Source: Nocardiopsis_B sediminis (lineage in GTDB: Bacteria; Actinomycetota; Actinomycetes; Streptosporangiales; Streptosporangiaceae). Taken from it: 64,000 bases of DNA. The notes beneath the pieces are model-generated. The model was not told the origin of the DNA. It did not search any database and saw nothing but the letters and a program-made list of their open reading frames with translations. This document shows, piece by piece, positions 49,281 to 57,936 of the stretch. Within the stretch, counting starts at the first letter, position 1; each line of letters opens with the position of its first letter. The position numbers were made by a program, and so were the translations under genes. Location of the stretch: the NCBI RefSeq assembly GCF_042650565.1, contig NZ_JBHSBH010000007.1, positions 496,001-560,000 on the forward strand, written 5' to 3'.

Positions 49281-50852
49281 ATGACCCCCCGACTCCTCGC
49301 AGAGCGCTACCGGCTCCTGGAGCCGATCGGCCGCGGAGGTATGGGTACGGTGTGGCGGGCCGAGGACGAGTTCCTCAAGCGCGTGGTGGCCGTCAAGGAG
49401 GTTCGCGTCCCCGCCGAGCTGGACTCCGCCCTGCGCGACGAGCTCGTCGCCCGCACCCTGCGCGAGGCCCGTATCTGCGCTGGCCTCAGCGGGCACCCCT
49501 CCATCGTCACCATCCACGACGTGGTGCTCCAGGACGAGCGTCCCTGGATCGTCATGGAGCTGATGGAGGGACGCTCGTTGGACCAGGCGGTGGAGGACGA
49601 CGGGCCGTTCACCCCTGGCCGCGCCGCCGAGGTCGGGCGCCAGATCCTTTCGGCGCTGGAGACCGCGCACGGGGCCGGCGTGCTGCACCGCGACGTCAAG
49701 CCCGGCAACGTGTTGCTGATGCCCGACGGCCGGGCCGTGCTCTCCGACTTCGGCATCGCGGTGTCGGATTCCGAGACGAAGCTGACTCTGACCGGGCGCC
49801 TGCCCGGCTCCCCCGGCTACATCGCCCCTGAGCGGCTGCGCTCCGGCGAGACCACCGCTATGGCCGACGTGTGGTCGCTGGGGGCCACCCTGTTCTACGC
49901 GGTCGAGGGGCGTCCCGCCTACGACGGCGCCACCGTCGCCGGGCTGCTTGCCGCGGTCCTGGAAGGCGACCCGCACCCGCCGCGCAGGGCCGGACCGCTG
50001 CGCCCGATCCTCCATGGCATGATGCAGCGCGACCCGAGGGACCGGATCGGCGGGAAGGCGCTAGCCGAGGAACTGAAGCGAGTGGCCTCCGGCACCGCCG
50101 GCTCCGGCAGCAGCCCCACGCTCCTCGACGCCGCCCATGGCCTGAGGGACCTGGGGGGAACCGGGGTGACGAAGGCCGACGGGGCGAAGGCGTCTGACAA
50201 GAAGTCCGCAGACGGAGGCGGGAATGCGGGCGGGAGGGGTGCTGACCCGAATAAGGGAACGTCCTGGTGGCCGCCCGGGCGGGGCAACTGGGTGCGCCTG
50301 CTGATGTCGGCGGTGACGGGCCTGATCACCCTGATTCTGGCGCCGCTGCTGGTGGCCTACATCGTTGCGCGGTGGCCCCCTCCGTCCCCTCCCCCGATCG
50401 ACTACGGCGGGCTGACCGAGACACCCCAGGGATACACGCAGCACACCGTGGACGGGTTCTCAATCGTCGCTCACGAGACGTGGAGACCACAGGACAGCGA
50501 CGGTGGCCTCTTGCTGTCCTCCCCCTCCGAACAGGCCCACATCCTCCTGCGGACAGTGGAAGCAGACGGCGCCGGTCCCCTTGAGCTCCTGGAGAGGAGC
50601 AATGAGCGTCTCGAAGGCAGCGATGAGTTCGAGGAGACCATCCACCTTGATGAGGTCGCCCATCCGGACGGTGAGGCGGCGCTATGGACGTACCAGGGGA
50701 TGAACGGCGACATGCGCATGATGGCCGGCGTGGTGTCACTGGAGAGGGACGACCGGATCGCCTTGGCCATGTTCGCCACGCCCGCGGACGAGTGGGAGGC
50801 CGCCGACGAGGAGCGCCGGAACGCCTTCGAATCGTTCCGGCCGACCGGCTGA
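49281..50852 (+). CDS. PknB-like serine/threonine protein kinase, membrane-anchored
   Basis: A 523-aa protein. The kinase domain spans residues about 8-265: YRLLEPIGRGGMGTVWRA (Gly loop), VVAVKEVRV (ATP Lys), HRDVKPGNVL (catalytic loop), SDFGIAV (metal Asp) and PGSPGYIAPERL (activation segment). A Gly/Lys-rich linker leads to one transmembrane helix near 340-360 (LLMSAVTGLITLILAPLLVAYIV) and an external domain of about 150 residues. It phosphorylates Ser/Thr of unknown targets in response to an external cue. It is the last intact cargo gene of the island. Confidence 0.92.
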   Translation: MTPRLLAERYRLLEPIGRGGMGTVWRAEDEFLKRVVAVKEVRVPAELDSALRDELVARTLREARICAGLSGHPSIVTIHDVVLQDERPWIVMELMEGRSLDQAVEDDGPFTPGRAAEVGRQILSALETAHGAGVLHRDVKPGNVLLMPDGRAVLSDFGIAVSDSETKLTLTGRLPGSPGYIAPERLRSGETTAMADVWSLGATLFYAVEGRPAYDGATVAGLLAAVLEGDPHPPRRAGPLRPILHGMMQRDPRDRIGGKALAEELKRVASGTAGSGSSPTLLDAAHGLRDLGGTGVTKADGAKASDKKSADGGGNAGGRGADPNKGTSWWPPGRGNWVRLLMSAVTGLITLILAPLLVAYIVARWPPPSPPPIDYGGLTETPQGYTQHTVDGFSIVAHETWRPQDSDGGLLLSSPSEQAHILLRTVEADGAGPLELLERSNERLEGSDEFEETIHLDEVAHPDGEAALWTYQGMNGDMRMMAGVVSLERDDRIALAMFATPADEWEAADEERRNAFESFRPTG

Positions 50853-52343
50853 TGCCGAACTCGTCATCCGGACAGCCGCCCCCCTGTCATTGTCAGGTCG
50901 GCATCCCCAACAGCAGCTGCGCCTCCACCGAAACCTGACGGTGGTCAGGACATACTCCCCATAGGCGGTCATTTCGCCCCCCGCCCGCGGTCTCGGCCTT
51001 CCCCACCGACGGCCGGATACCTCCCCGCCTGACCTGGACGAATACCGGTCAGCGAGAGTTGATCGGTGAAGAGCAGCAGGGAGATCATGGAGATCCTGGA
51101 GGCATACGACCTCACCGGGAGTTACCGCGCAGCGGCCGAGCTCGCCGGGTGCGACCAACACACCGTCGCCCGGTATGTGAAGCTGAGGGAGGCCGGCCAG
51201 CCACCCGAGCAGCGCGCCCACCGCGAACGCCCGATCGATGAGCACCTGGACAAGATCGAGGAACTCGTCGCCCATTCCCAAGGGCGGATCCGCGTCGATG
51301 TGGTCCACCGGCGCATCACCGCGATGGGCTTCACCGGCGCAGAGCGCACCACGCGCCGCGCCGTTGCCGAGGTCAAACAGCGCTACCGGGCCGGCAAACG
51401 GCGGGTGTTTCGCCCGTGGATCCCCGAGCCGGGGCTGTGGCTGCAATGGGACTGGGGTGAGGGCCCGAAGCTGCGCGGGCGGCGCACTCACTTGTGGTGC
51501 GCGTGGCTGGCCTGGTCGCGGTTCCGGGTGGTCATCCCGGTCTTCGACAAGACGCTGCCCACCGTGGTGTCGTGCCTGGACGCCACGTTGCGGCGGATCG
51601 GCGGGGTTCCGGCCTATGCGCTGACCGACAACGAGAAGACGGTCACCGATGCCCACATCGCCGGGATCGCGGTCCGCAACCCCGAGATCGTGCAGGTCGC
51701 CCGTCATTACGGGATGACGATCCGCACCTGCGTCCCGGCCGACCCCCAGACCAAGGGCGGGTCGGAGGCAACGGTGTTCGGCGACCTGGCTGAGGCGGGC
51801 CGCGAACGCATCACGAACTGCGTGCTCCCCGATGCGGCGCTTGGAGCTCGCCATTGGCGGCGCGACGGGTTTCGAACGTGGATCTTCGACCCGGCCGTGG
51901 AGGGCTGGTACCCGCAGAAGCTTCCGCAGAAGCGTCGGCCGGTGCCGCTTGGGGCGGACGGGTATACGGGGGTGGTGTTGCGGGGCGGCCGCAGGCTCGC
52001 CGAACGGTCGGAGGCCTCGTGGCTCGCCGTCGCGCCCGCCATGACCCCGCATGGGCTGCGTCACTCGGCGAAGACCTGGATGCTGGAGGACGACATTCCG
52101 CGGGTACTCCAAGACGAGCGGCTGGGGCATATGGACTCCAGTGTCCAGGGCGCCTACTCGCACGTGTCGGAACGGATGCGTGCTGATCTTCGTCGGTCTC
52201 TGGAGTCCCGCTGGGAGGCGTCGTTGAAGGCCCGCGCAGAGATGTGGCCTTCCTCACACGTCAGGGTTCTCGATGAACTCCTCGACCCCTATCGCCACCG
52301 ATACCGGAGGTACACGCCGCTGTCGATCACTCCAGCGGTTCGG

Positions 52344-52364
52344 ATTTCCCAGTTTTTTCCCACT
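52344..52364. repeat. ATTTCCCAG-T6-CCCACT repeat near the right end
   Basis: The same sequence as at 12594-12613, with six instead of five T residues, same orientation, about 60 bases inside the right att core. It lies within the 3' end of the chimeric integrase ORF. Candidate integrase arm-type site. Confidence 0.5.
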
Positions 52365-52375
52365 GGGACGCAGAA

Positions 52376-52404
52376 CGCCCGCCTCCCCATTGGGGCGACG
52401 GGCG
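52376..52404. terminator. hairpin between integrase and tRNA-Pro
   Basis: CGCCCG-x3-CCCC and GGGG-x3-CGGGCG pair around a short loop, giving a GC-rich two-part stem. It lies between the converging integrase and tRNA-Pro genes and probably serves as a terminator for one or both. Confidence 0.5.
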
Positions 52405-52421
52405 TGTAACCTGCCACTACT

Positions 52422-52498
52422 TGGTCGGGACGGCGGGATTTGAACCCACGACCCCTTGACCCCCAGTCAAGTGCGCTGCCAAACTGCGCTACGTCCCG
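52422..52498 (-). tRNA. tRNA-Pro (anticodon GGG), element attachment site
   Basis: A 77-base tRNA including an encoded CCA end. The acceptor stem CGGGACG pairs with CGTCCCG. The anticodon arm CTTGA-CTGGGGG-TCAAG shows anticodon GGG, and the T arm contains GGTTCAAATCC. It is intact because the integrated element carried a replacement 3' end. The last 43 bases are duplicated at 12444-12486. Confidence 0.96.
52424..52466 (-). repeat. attR core: 3' part of tRNA-Pro
   Basis: The right copy of the 43-base direct repeat, embedded in the tRNA gene from the anticodon loop to the discriminator base. One mismatch separates it from the left copy. The crossover is expected in or near the anticodon region where identity ends. 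Confidence 0.85.
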
Positions 52499-52653
52499 GC
52501 GTCCTGCGGAGACCTTCGGTTCCCCTCGAACGAGTAGAACTCTATCGCATCTCTGAGGCGGTTCGTGACAGGTTTTCCCCGCGTGGGCGGGGGACTCGCC
52601 GGTGAGGGTGGGGGATGCGGCCCGCGGGGCCGGGGCCTGGTTACTGTGCAGCC

Positions 52654-53754
52654 ATGGGGGCCGAGCGGCGGGGGGACGACGACGGCGGCGGCGGGCCCGT
52701 CGGGGGTGATGCCCCGCTGGTGCTCCTGGGGATGAGCGACGGGCTGATCCACGCCCAGGCGCTGCACTTCGCCGCAGAGCTGGGGATCGGGGACCTGCTC
52801 GCCGATGGCCCGCTCCCCTCCGCTGACCTCGCCGCGGCCACCTCGTGCGATCCCGGCGCGCTGTACCGGATGCTGCGCATGCTGGCCGCGTGCGGGGTCT
52901 TCACCGAGACCGGGCCCGGGACGTTCGCGCTCACCCCGCTCGGCCATCCGCTCCGGTCGGACCACCCGCGCAGTGTCCGGTCCGTGCTCATCATGAACGG
53001 GACCCTGCTCCCGCTGGTGCTCGACGGGTGCCGGCACACCCTGCGGACCGGGGAACCGGCCTTCACCGCGGTGACGGGCGAGGACATCTTCGACCATCTG
53101 GCGCGCGACCCCGGGCACGCCGACGTGTTCGACGCCGCGATGGCCGAGCTGACCCGGGTCGTGCTCCCCGCTGTGCTGGACGCCTACGACTTCTCCTCGG
53201 TGCGCCGGGTCGTCGACGTCGGCGGCGGGACCGGTGCGCTGCTCGGCGCCGTGCTGCGCGCCGCACCGGGTGCCACCGGGGTCGTCCTCGACACCCCGCA
53301 CGTGGCCGACGCCGCCCGGGAGCGGATGCGGGCCGAAGGGCTCGCGGACCGCGCCACGGCCACCGGAGGCGACTTCTTCCGGGAGGTGCCGCCCGGAGGC
53401 GACCTCTACCTGCTCGAACGGGTTCTGCACGACTGGCCCGATGACCAGGCGACGCGGATCCTGCGCAACTGCCGGCACGCCATGGGCGACGGTGCCCGGC
53501 TGCTGCTCATCGAGTCCGTGCTGCCCCCCGGCGACACCTACCACCCGGCCAAGACCATGGACCTGTCCATGCTCGTCATCTCGGGCGGACGGGAGCGGAC
53601 CGTCGACGAGTTCACCGGCCTGCTCGCCGCCGCCGGCCTGCGGCTCGTCGGCGTGATCCCCACCGCCTCGCCCTACAGCCTCATCGAGGCCGTTCCCGCC
53701 CCGGTCCCGGCCCCGGATCTGGCCGCGCGCCCTCGCCCAGCCAGATCGGGGTGA
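52654..53754 (+). CDS. SAM-dependent O-methyltransferase
   Basis: A 366-aa protein of the plant-COMT-like O-methyltransferase type used in secondary metabolism. An N-terminal winged-helix dimerisation region (LIHAQALHFAAELGIGDLLADGP, GALYRMLRMLAACGVF) precedes the SAM fold: VVDVGGGTGALLGAVLRAAP (motif I), DFFREVPPGGDLYLLERVLHDWPDDQ with the catalytic-type His-Asp, and LLLIESVLPPG. The start at 52654 is tentative; no good ribosome binding site is seen. It converges on the SnoaL-like/type III PKS pair, overlapping it by 74 bases. It probably methylates the phenolic product. Confidence 0.85.
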   Translation: MGAERRGDDDGGGGPVGGDAPLVLLGMSDGLIHAQALHFAAELGIGDLLADGPLPSADLAAATSCDPGALYRMLRMLAACGVFTETGPGTFALTPLGHPLRSDHPRSVRSVLIMNGTLLPLVLDGCRHTLRTGEPAFTAVTGEDIFDHLARDPGHADVFDAAMAELTRVVLPAVLDAYDFSSVRRVVDVGGGTGALLGAVLRAAPGATGVVLDTPHVADAARERMRAEGLADRATATGGDFFREVPPGGDLYLLERVLHDWPDDQATRILRNCRHAMGDGARLLLIESVLPPGDTYHPAKTMDLSMLVISGGRERTVDEFTGLLAAAGLRLVGVIPTASPYSLIEAVPAPVPAPDLAARPRPARSG

Positions 53755-54172
53755 TGTCGACCGTGCGGATCCGCCACCGGCCGCCCTCGCGCCGGTAGGT
53801 GTGGGCGTAGTGCCCGCCCACCGACCACCAGTCGGCGGGGTCGCCGGCGCTGCGCAGGTGGACCGCGTAGAGGCAGGAGCGGGACGACGCCGTGTCGCCA
53901 TCGACGTCCACCTGGGTGTTGGTGATCAGGTGGTGGGTGCGGTGGTAGCGCCCAAGGTCCGCGGCGACGAACTCGGCGAGCCCGGCGCGTCCGCGGTGCT
54001 CGGCGCCGGGCATCCGCAGGACGCCGTCGGCGGTGAACAGGTCGGCGTAGCCGGTGAAGTCGCGCTCGTCCAGGCAGTGGGCGAACCGGGCCAGGAGGTC
54101 GCCGATGTCCGCGCGGGCGAGCACCGCGTGCAGGCGCCCCATGTCGATCGCGCCGGCCGTGCCCTCCCCCAT
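53681..54172 (-). CDS. SnoaL-like / NTF2-fold protein
   Basis: A 163-aa protein of the nuclear transport factor 2-like fold: an ADIGDLLARFAHCLDERDFTGYADLFTADGVL opening, the H in YHRTHHLITNTQVDVDGDTA, and a strand-rich end (HYAHTYRREGGRWRIRTVDI). Members act as small cyclases, hydroxylase-like or decarboxylase-like enzymes, or as binding proteins in polyketide pathways. The stop overlaps the methyltransferase 3' end. It lies 11 bases after the type III PKS stop and should be co-transcribed with it. Confidence 0.85.
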   Translation of the reverse strand: MGEGTAGAIDMGRLHAVLARADIGDLLARFAHCLDERDFTGYADLFTADGVLRMPGAEHRGRAGLAEFVAADLGRYHRTHHLITNTQVDVDGDTASSRSCLYAVHLRSAGDPADWWSVGGHYAHTYRREGGRWRIRTVDITPIWLGEGARPDPGPGPGRERPR

Positions 54173-54183
54173 ACCCGCTCCCC

Positions 54184-55308
54184 TCACTCGCCGAGCAGCA
54201 GGGCCGTGTACAGGGTCAGCCCCGGCCCGAACGTCATGGCGACGCCGTGGGCGCCCGCGACCGGGGCTCCGGCCCCGGTGTGCAGGAGTTCGGCGAGGAC
54301 GATCGGCAGCCCCGCCGACGAGCAGTTCCCGTACTCGGCGAGGACGCGGCGCGAGTCGGCCGTGAGCTCCGGGGCGAGCCCCAGGCCCTCCTCGGCGGCG
54401 TCGATGATGCGCGGCCCGCCCGGGTGGACCGCCCACCAGCGCACATCGCCGAGGGTCAGCCCGTGGGGTTCGAGGAGCCCGCCGACCACTTCGGGCAGGC
54501 GTGCGGCGATCAGGCCGGGGACCTTGGACGACAGCCCCATGAGGAACCCGGTGTCGCCCACCTCCCACGTCATGTGGTCCTCGTGCCCGTGGTCGGTGTA
54601 GGAGGCCGTCTCCAGCACCCGCAGCGCCGGCCCCACCCCCTCGGCCCGGCCGTCGGCGCGGACCACCATGGCCACGGCGGCGTCGCCGAACAGGGTGTTC
54701 ACCACGAACTGCTCGACGTCCCAGGGCGGCGGTTGCAGGTGCAGCGACGACAGCTCGACGTTGAGCAGCACGGCCGGGCGCGCGTGGCCGCGCACGAAGT
54801 CGGTGCAGGCCGCCAGGCCCGGCAGCGCCGCGAAGCACCCCATGTGCCCGACCGCCAGCCGCTGCGTGCCGGGCCGCATCCCCAGATCGCGGATGAGCCG
54901 GGTGTCGACCCCCGGCGTGCCGTAGCCGGTGGAGGAGACCACGCACAGCATCCCGACGTCGCGCGGGTCGACGGCGGCCCGGGAGAGGGCCGTGGAGACG
55001 GCGGTGACCGCCAGGGGCAGGGCGTCCTGCTGGAACCGGCGCATGCGGTCGGCCGTGGACCAGGTGGAGACGTCCTCGCGGCGCGGGTCGATCACCATGC
55101 GCCGCCGCACGATCCCCGACCCGGCGAGGACCCGGCGCAGGACCTCCCGGTGGGCGTGCCCTTCGGGCAGCATCCCCAGCACGTCGCGCTGGACCAGGAC
55201 CGTCGGGGGAAACGCCACCCCGATCCCGGCGATCCGCGCCTGCTCCACCCGCTCCCCCTCATCGGCCCGGCCGGCGGCCCGCCCCGCCGCCGGCCGCCGT
55301 GCATCCAC
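54184..55308 (-). CDS. type III polyketide synthase
   Basis: A 374-aa chalcone-synthase-like enzyme (GTG at 55308; a GTG at 55248 after an AGGGGGAG stretch would give 354 aa). The catalytic triad is visible: Cys in GHMGCFAALPGL near residue 165, His in WWAVHPGGPRII near 315, Asn in YGNCSSAGLPIVL near 350. VVSSTGYGTPGVD and FGDAAVAMVV are further family motifs. It condenses malonyl-CoA units onto an acyl starter to give phenolic or pyrone products. With the SnoaL-like protein and the facing O-methyltransferase it forms a minimal biosynthetic group. Confidence 0.9.
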   Translation of the reverse strand: MDARRPAAGRAAGRADEGERVEQARIAGIGVAFPPTVLVQRDVLGMLPEGHAHREVLRRVLAGSGIVRRRMVIDPRREDVSTWSTADRMRRFQQDALPLAVTAVSTALSRAAVDPRDVGMLCVVSSTGYGTPGVDTRLIRDLGMRPGTQRLAVGHMGCFAALPGLAACTDFVRGHARPAVLLNVELSSLHLQPPPWDVEQFVVNTLFGDAAVAMVVRADGRAEGVGPALRVLETASYTDHGHEDHMTWEVGDTGFLMGLSSKVPGLIAARLPEVVGGLLEPHGLTLGDVRWWAVHPGGPRIIDAAEEGLGLAPELTADSRRVLAEYGNCSSAGLPIVLAELLHTGAGAPVAGAHGVAMTFGPGLTLYTALLLGE

Positions 55309-55480
55309 CAGTCAACCACTGCGCACCGTGATCTCCCGTGAACGCGCCGCGGTCGCCCGGTCCCCGCTGACACTCCGCCCCTCGTCCCCCGGCGCCGGGG
55401 CATCCGGAACTAGAGTGAGGGGCGGACCCGCCGGGGGCGAGGGCCCGCGGCCGCGGGGACGGAGAGGACGGCCGGCGACG

Positions 55481-56323
55481 ATGACCACACCGATCCCCGA
55501 CCACACGCTCAACGACGGCACCACGCTGCCCGCCATCGGGTTCGGCACCTACTCGCTGAACGGCGCCGGAGGCGTCGACGCCATGGTGAACGCGATCGAG
55601 CAGGGCTACCGGCTGCTGGACTCCGCGTTCAACTACGAGAACGAGGGCGCGGTGGGCGAGGCCGTGCGCCGCAGCCCGGTTCCGCGCGAGAACCTGCGGG
55701 TGACCTCGAAGCTCCCCGGCCGCCACCACGCCTATGACAAGGCGGTCGCGGCGGTGCAGGAGTCGCTCTACCGCGCCGGGCTCGACCACTACGACCTGTA
55801 CCTGGTCCACTGGCCCAACCCGGGCCGCGACCTCTACGTCGAGGCGTGGCAGGCGCTGGTGGACCTGAAGCGGCAGGGGCTGCTGCGCTCGATCGGGGTG
55901 TCCAACTTCCTGCCGGCCCACCTGGAGCGGATGGCGGCCGAGACCGGGGTGGTGCCGAGCGTCAACCAGGTGGAGCTGCACCCCTACTTCCCGCAGGCCG
56001 ACCTGCGGGAGTGGCACGAGGCCAACGGGATCCGCACCCAGTCGTGGAGCCCGCTGGGGCGCGCCGGCGCCGTCCTGCGCGACCCGGTCATCGAGCGGAT
56101 CGCCGCCGGCCACGGGCGCACCGCCGCCCAGGTGGTCCTGCGCTGGCACCTCCAGCTGGGGGCGGTGCCGCTGCCGAAGGCCGCCGGGGCGGCGCGCCAG
56201 CACGAGAACATGTCGGTGTTCGACTTCGCGCTGTCGGAGGCGGAGATGGCCGCCGTCACCGGCCTCGGCCGGCCCGACGGGCGCATCGCCGACCAGGACC
56301 CCGCCGTCTACGAGGAGTTCTGA
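55481..56323 (+). CDS. aldo/keto reductase
   Basis: A 280-aa NADPH-dependent TIM-barrel oxidoreductase. AKR marks: PAIGFGTYSLNG, YRLLDSAFNYENE (catalytic Asp and Tyr), VTSKLPGRHH (Lys), DLYLVHWPNP (His), IGVSNF and QVELHPYF, and the C-terminal cofactor loop VPLPKAAGAARQHENM. The start at 55481 is preceded by GGAGAGGA. It could reduce an aldehyde or ketone in the neighbouring polyketide route or in general detoxification. Confidence 0.93.
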   Translation: MTTPIPDHTLNDGTTLPAIGFGTYSLNGAGGVDAMVNAIEQGYRLLDSAFNYENEGAVGEAVRRSPVPRENLRVTSKLPGRHHAYDKAVAAVQESLYRAGLDHYDLYLVHWPNPGRDLYVEAWQALVDLKRQGLLRSIGVSNFLPAHLERMAAETGVVPSVNQVELHPYFPQADLREWHEANGIRTQSWSPLGRAGAVLRDPVIERIAAGHGRTAAQVVLRWHLQLGAVPLPKAAGAARQHENMSVFDFALSEAEMAAVTGLGRPDGRIADQDPAVYEEF

Positions 56324-56374
56324 CGCCGGCGCCGGCCGGCGCCGGGTCCACCGGCGAACCGCCACCGGCCGCCG

Positions 56375-56800
56375 CTACCGGCGCCGGTCGGTGACCGCGT
56401 CGACGACCAGGCCCAGGCCCGCCCCGAGCAGCCAGACGTCCTTGGCCATCGGTATCCCCTCTTCCGTGGGCCGCAGGCTGCCGGGGCGGCGCAGCCCCGG
56501 TGTGCGCAGGTAGAGGCCGAGCAGCCCCGCTGAGAACGCCGCGAGCCCCGCCCCCGCGAGCGCGGTGGGCACGACGGGCAGCAGGAGCGCGGTGCCGAGC
56601 GTGATCTCCCCCGCCGCGACCAGGCGGGTGAAGGTCACCGGATCGACCTTGTTGACCACCGGGTAGGTCGCGGCGGCGAAGCCGTGCAGGCCTTGGGCGG
56701 CCTCCTCGTCGGCGGCCTTCTTGTCCAGCCCCGATCCGAGGATGAACGCGCCGGTGGCGATCCGGACCGGCAGGTGGCGTGCTCTGACGCAGCGTCCCAT
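56375..56800 (-). CDS. DoxX family membrane protein
   Basis: A 141-aa protein with four hydrophobic helices. VRIATGAFILGSGLDKK is the typical first helix, followed by ITLGTALLLPVVPTALAGAGLAAFSAGLL and a late KDVWLLGAGLGLVVDA. DoxX proteins are small integral membrane proteins linked to thiol or redox stress in some bacteria. It is convergent with the aldo/keto reductase. Confidence 0.82.
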   Translation of the reverse strand: MGRCVRARHLPVRIATGAFILGSGLDKKAADEEAAQGLHGFAAATYPVVNKVDPVTFTRLVAAGEITLGTALLLPVVPTALAGAGLAAFSAGLLGLYLRTPGLRRPGSLRPTEEGIPMAKDVWLLGAGLGLVVDAVTDRRR

Positions 56801-56904
56801 GGAGTGCTCCTGACGTCGTGGGTGGCTCGCGCCCTGGCGCTGCTACCCACGATTCGCGCGTTCTCGCACCGCACCGGCGACCGGCCCCGCTGCCCGGCGC
56901 CGCG

Positions 56905-57711
56905 TCAGACCTCCTTGAGGAGGCCGGCGTCCACGACGTAGTCGGCGCCGGTGGTGCTGGCCGAGCGCGGTGAGGCGAGCAGGGCGATCACGTCGGCGAC
57001 CTCCTGCGGGGCGACGAGGCGGCCGGTCGCCAGCTTCATCATCTCCGGCGCCAGGGTGTCCAGCACCGCGTCGCGGTCGGCCCCGACCCCGGCGGCGATG
57101 ATGTCGGCGGCCCCGCCCTCCTCGGTCCACCACGCGGTGCGCACCGGCCCCGGGGAGACCGCGTTCACCCGGATCCCCTGCGGGGCGAACTCCTCCGACA
57201 GCGCCTTGGTGAGGGTGTTGACCGCGGCCTTGGCGCTCGCGTAGTCGAGGTTCATGGTCCCCGGCTGCCGCGCGCTCACCGAGGACACATTGATGATGGA
57301 GCCCCTGCCGCGCGCGAGCATCGCCGGGACGGCGGCGCGGACGATGCGCACCAGGGAGAACAGGTTGAACCCGAAGACGTCCAGCCAGTCGGCGTCCGTC
57401 GACCCCTCGAGCGAGAACCGCGGCAGCCGGGCCCCCGGGGGCGGCCCGCCGGCGTTGTTCACCAGGATGTCGATCCCGCCGAACACCTCGGCCGCGCGGT
57501 CGATGAGCCCGTCGGCCGCGTCGGGGTCGGCGAGGTCCGCGGGCAGGTGCACGAGCGAGGGGCCGGCGAGCACGTCGAGCCCGGGGGAGCCGGACCGCGA
57601 GACCGCCACGACTCTCGCCCCCTCGCCGAGCAGGGTCCGGGCCGTGGCCAGCCCGATCCCCTTCGATGCACCGGTGACGACGGCGGTGTGGCCGGCAAGC
57701 TGGAGGTCCAT
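56905..57711 (-). CDS. short-chain dehydrogenase/reductase
   Basis: A 268-aa SDR started at the ATG at 57711 (AAGGA 7 bases upstream). It has the Rossmann motif TGASKGIGLATA near residue 13, NNAGG near 90, catalytic Ser in NVSSVSARQ, and the YASAK Tyr-Lys pair, then a PGPVRT loop. It acts as a ketoreductase or alcohol dehydrogenase of unknown substrate. A TTEEGG-type substrate loop (WWTEEGGAADI) resembles SDRs of secondary metabolism. Confidence 0.92.
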   Translation of the reverse strand: MDLQLAGHTAVVTGASKGIGLATARTLLGEGARVVAVSRSGSPGLDVLAGPSLVHLPADLADPDAADGLIDRAAEVFGGIDILVNNAGGPPPGARLPRFSLEGSTDADWLDVFGFNLFSLVRIVRAAVPAMLARGRGSIINVSSVSARQPGTMNLDYASAKAAVNTLTKALSEEFAPQGIRVNAVSPGPVRTAWWTEEGGAADIIAAGVGADRDAVLDTLAPEMMKLATGRLVAPQEVADVIALLASPRSASTTGADYVVDAGLLKEV

Positions 57712-57936
57712 GGTCGCGTCCTTCGCGTCGGGCCGGGCGGGGTCGCTCCGGCGCTGTGTCGTTCGTCCCGGTAGACGGTGGCCGGACCGGAAATGTGAGG
57801 GCACGATCGTGCGGCCCGCCGCGAAGGACGGCCCGGCACGCCGAACACGAAGCGTGATTGATCGACTGCACAGTGAGATGATCCGCTGACCACGGCCTCG
57901 GGCCGCGACAGCACACTCTCCCCGCAGTGAGGTCAC

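Larger units (their letters stand above)
51066..52409 (+). pseudogene. chimeric ORF: IS21 IstA transposase N-part fused to tyrosine integrase C-part
   Basis: A 447-aa continuous ORF. Residues 1 to about 237 are IS21-type IstA: an N-terminal HTH (LTGSYRAAAELAGCDQHTVARYV) and a DDE core with WDWGEG (Asp 129), TDNEK (Asp 188) and GGSEATV (Glu 234), then abrupt loss of the IstA C-terminus and of IstB. From about residue 260 (HWRRDGFRTWIFDPAVEGWYP) it becomes an actinobacterial phage-type integrase with HGLRHS (His 329, Arg 332), LGH (His 355) and the nucleophile Tyr 364 in GAYSHV; the arm-binding, core-binding and first catalytic Arg parts are gone. Neither enzyme should work. It sits directly before the att site, as expected for the element's own integrase. 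Confidence 0.8.
12444..52466. mobile_element. 40-kb integrated genomic island at tRNA-Pro, probably immobile
   Basis: The island is bounded by 43-bp direct repeats of the tRNA-Pro 3' end. A tyrosine-recombinase C-terminus lies directly beside the intact tRNA. The content is accessory: type I-C CRISPR-Cas, phage terminase relics, two toxin cassettes, a STAND NTPase module, a DUF397/HTH pair, IS and NRPS fragments. No complete integrase, relaxase, FtsK-like TraB or replication gene is visible, so it probably cannot move unaided. The integrase N-terminus has been replaced by an IS21 transposase fragment. Boundaries are well supported; element type (integrative conjugative, plasmid-like or prophage-derived) cannot be settled. 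Confidence 0.8.
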
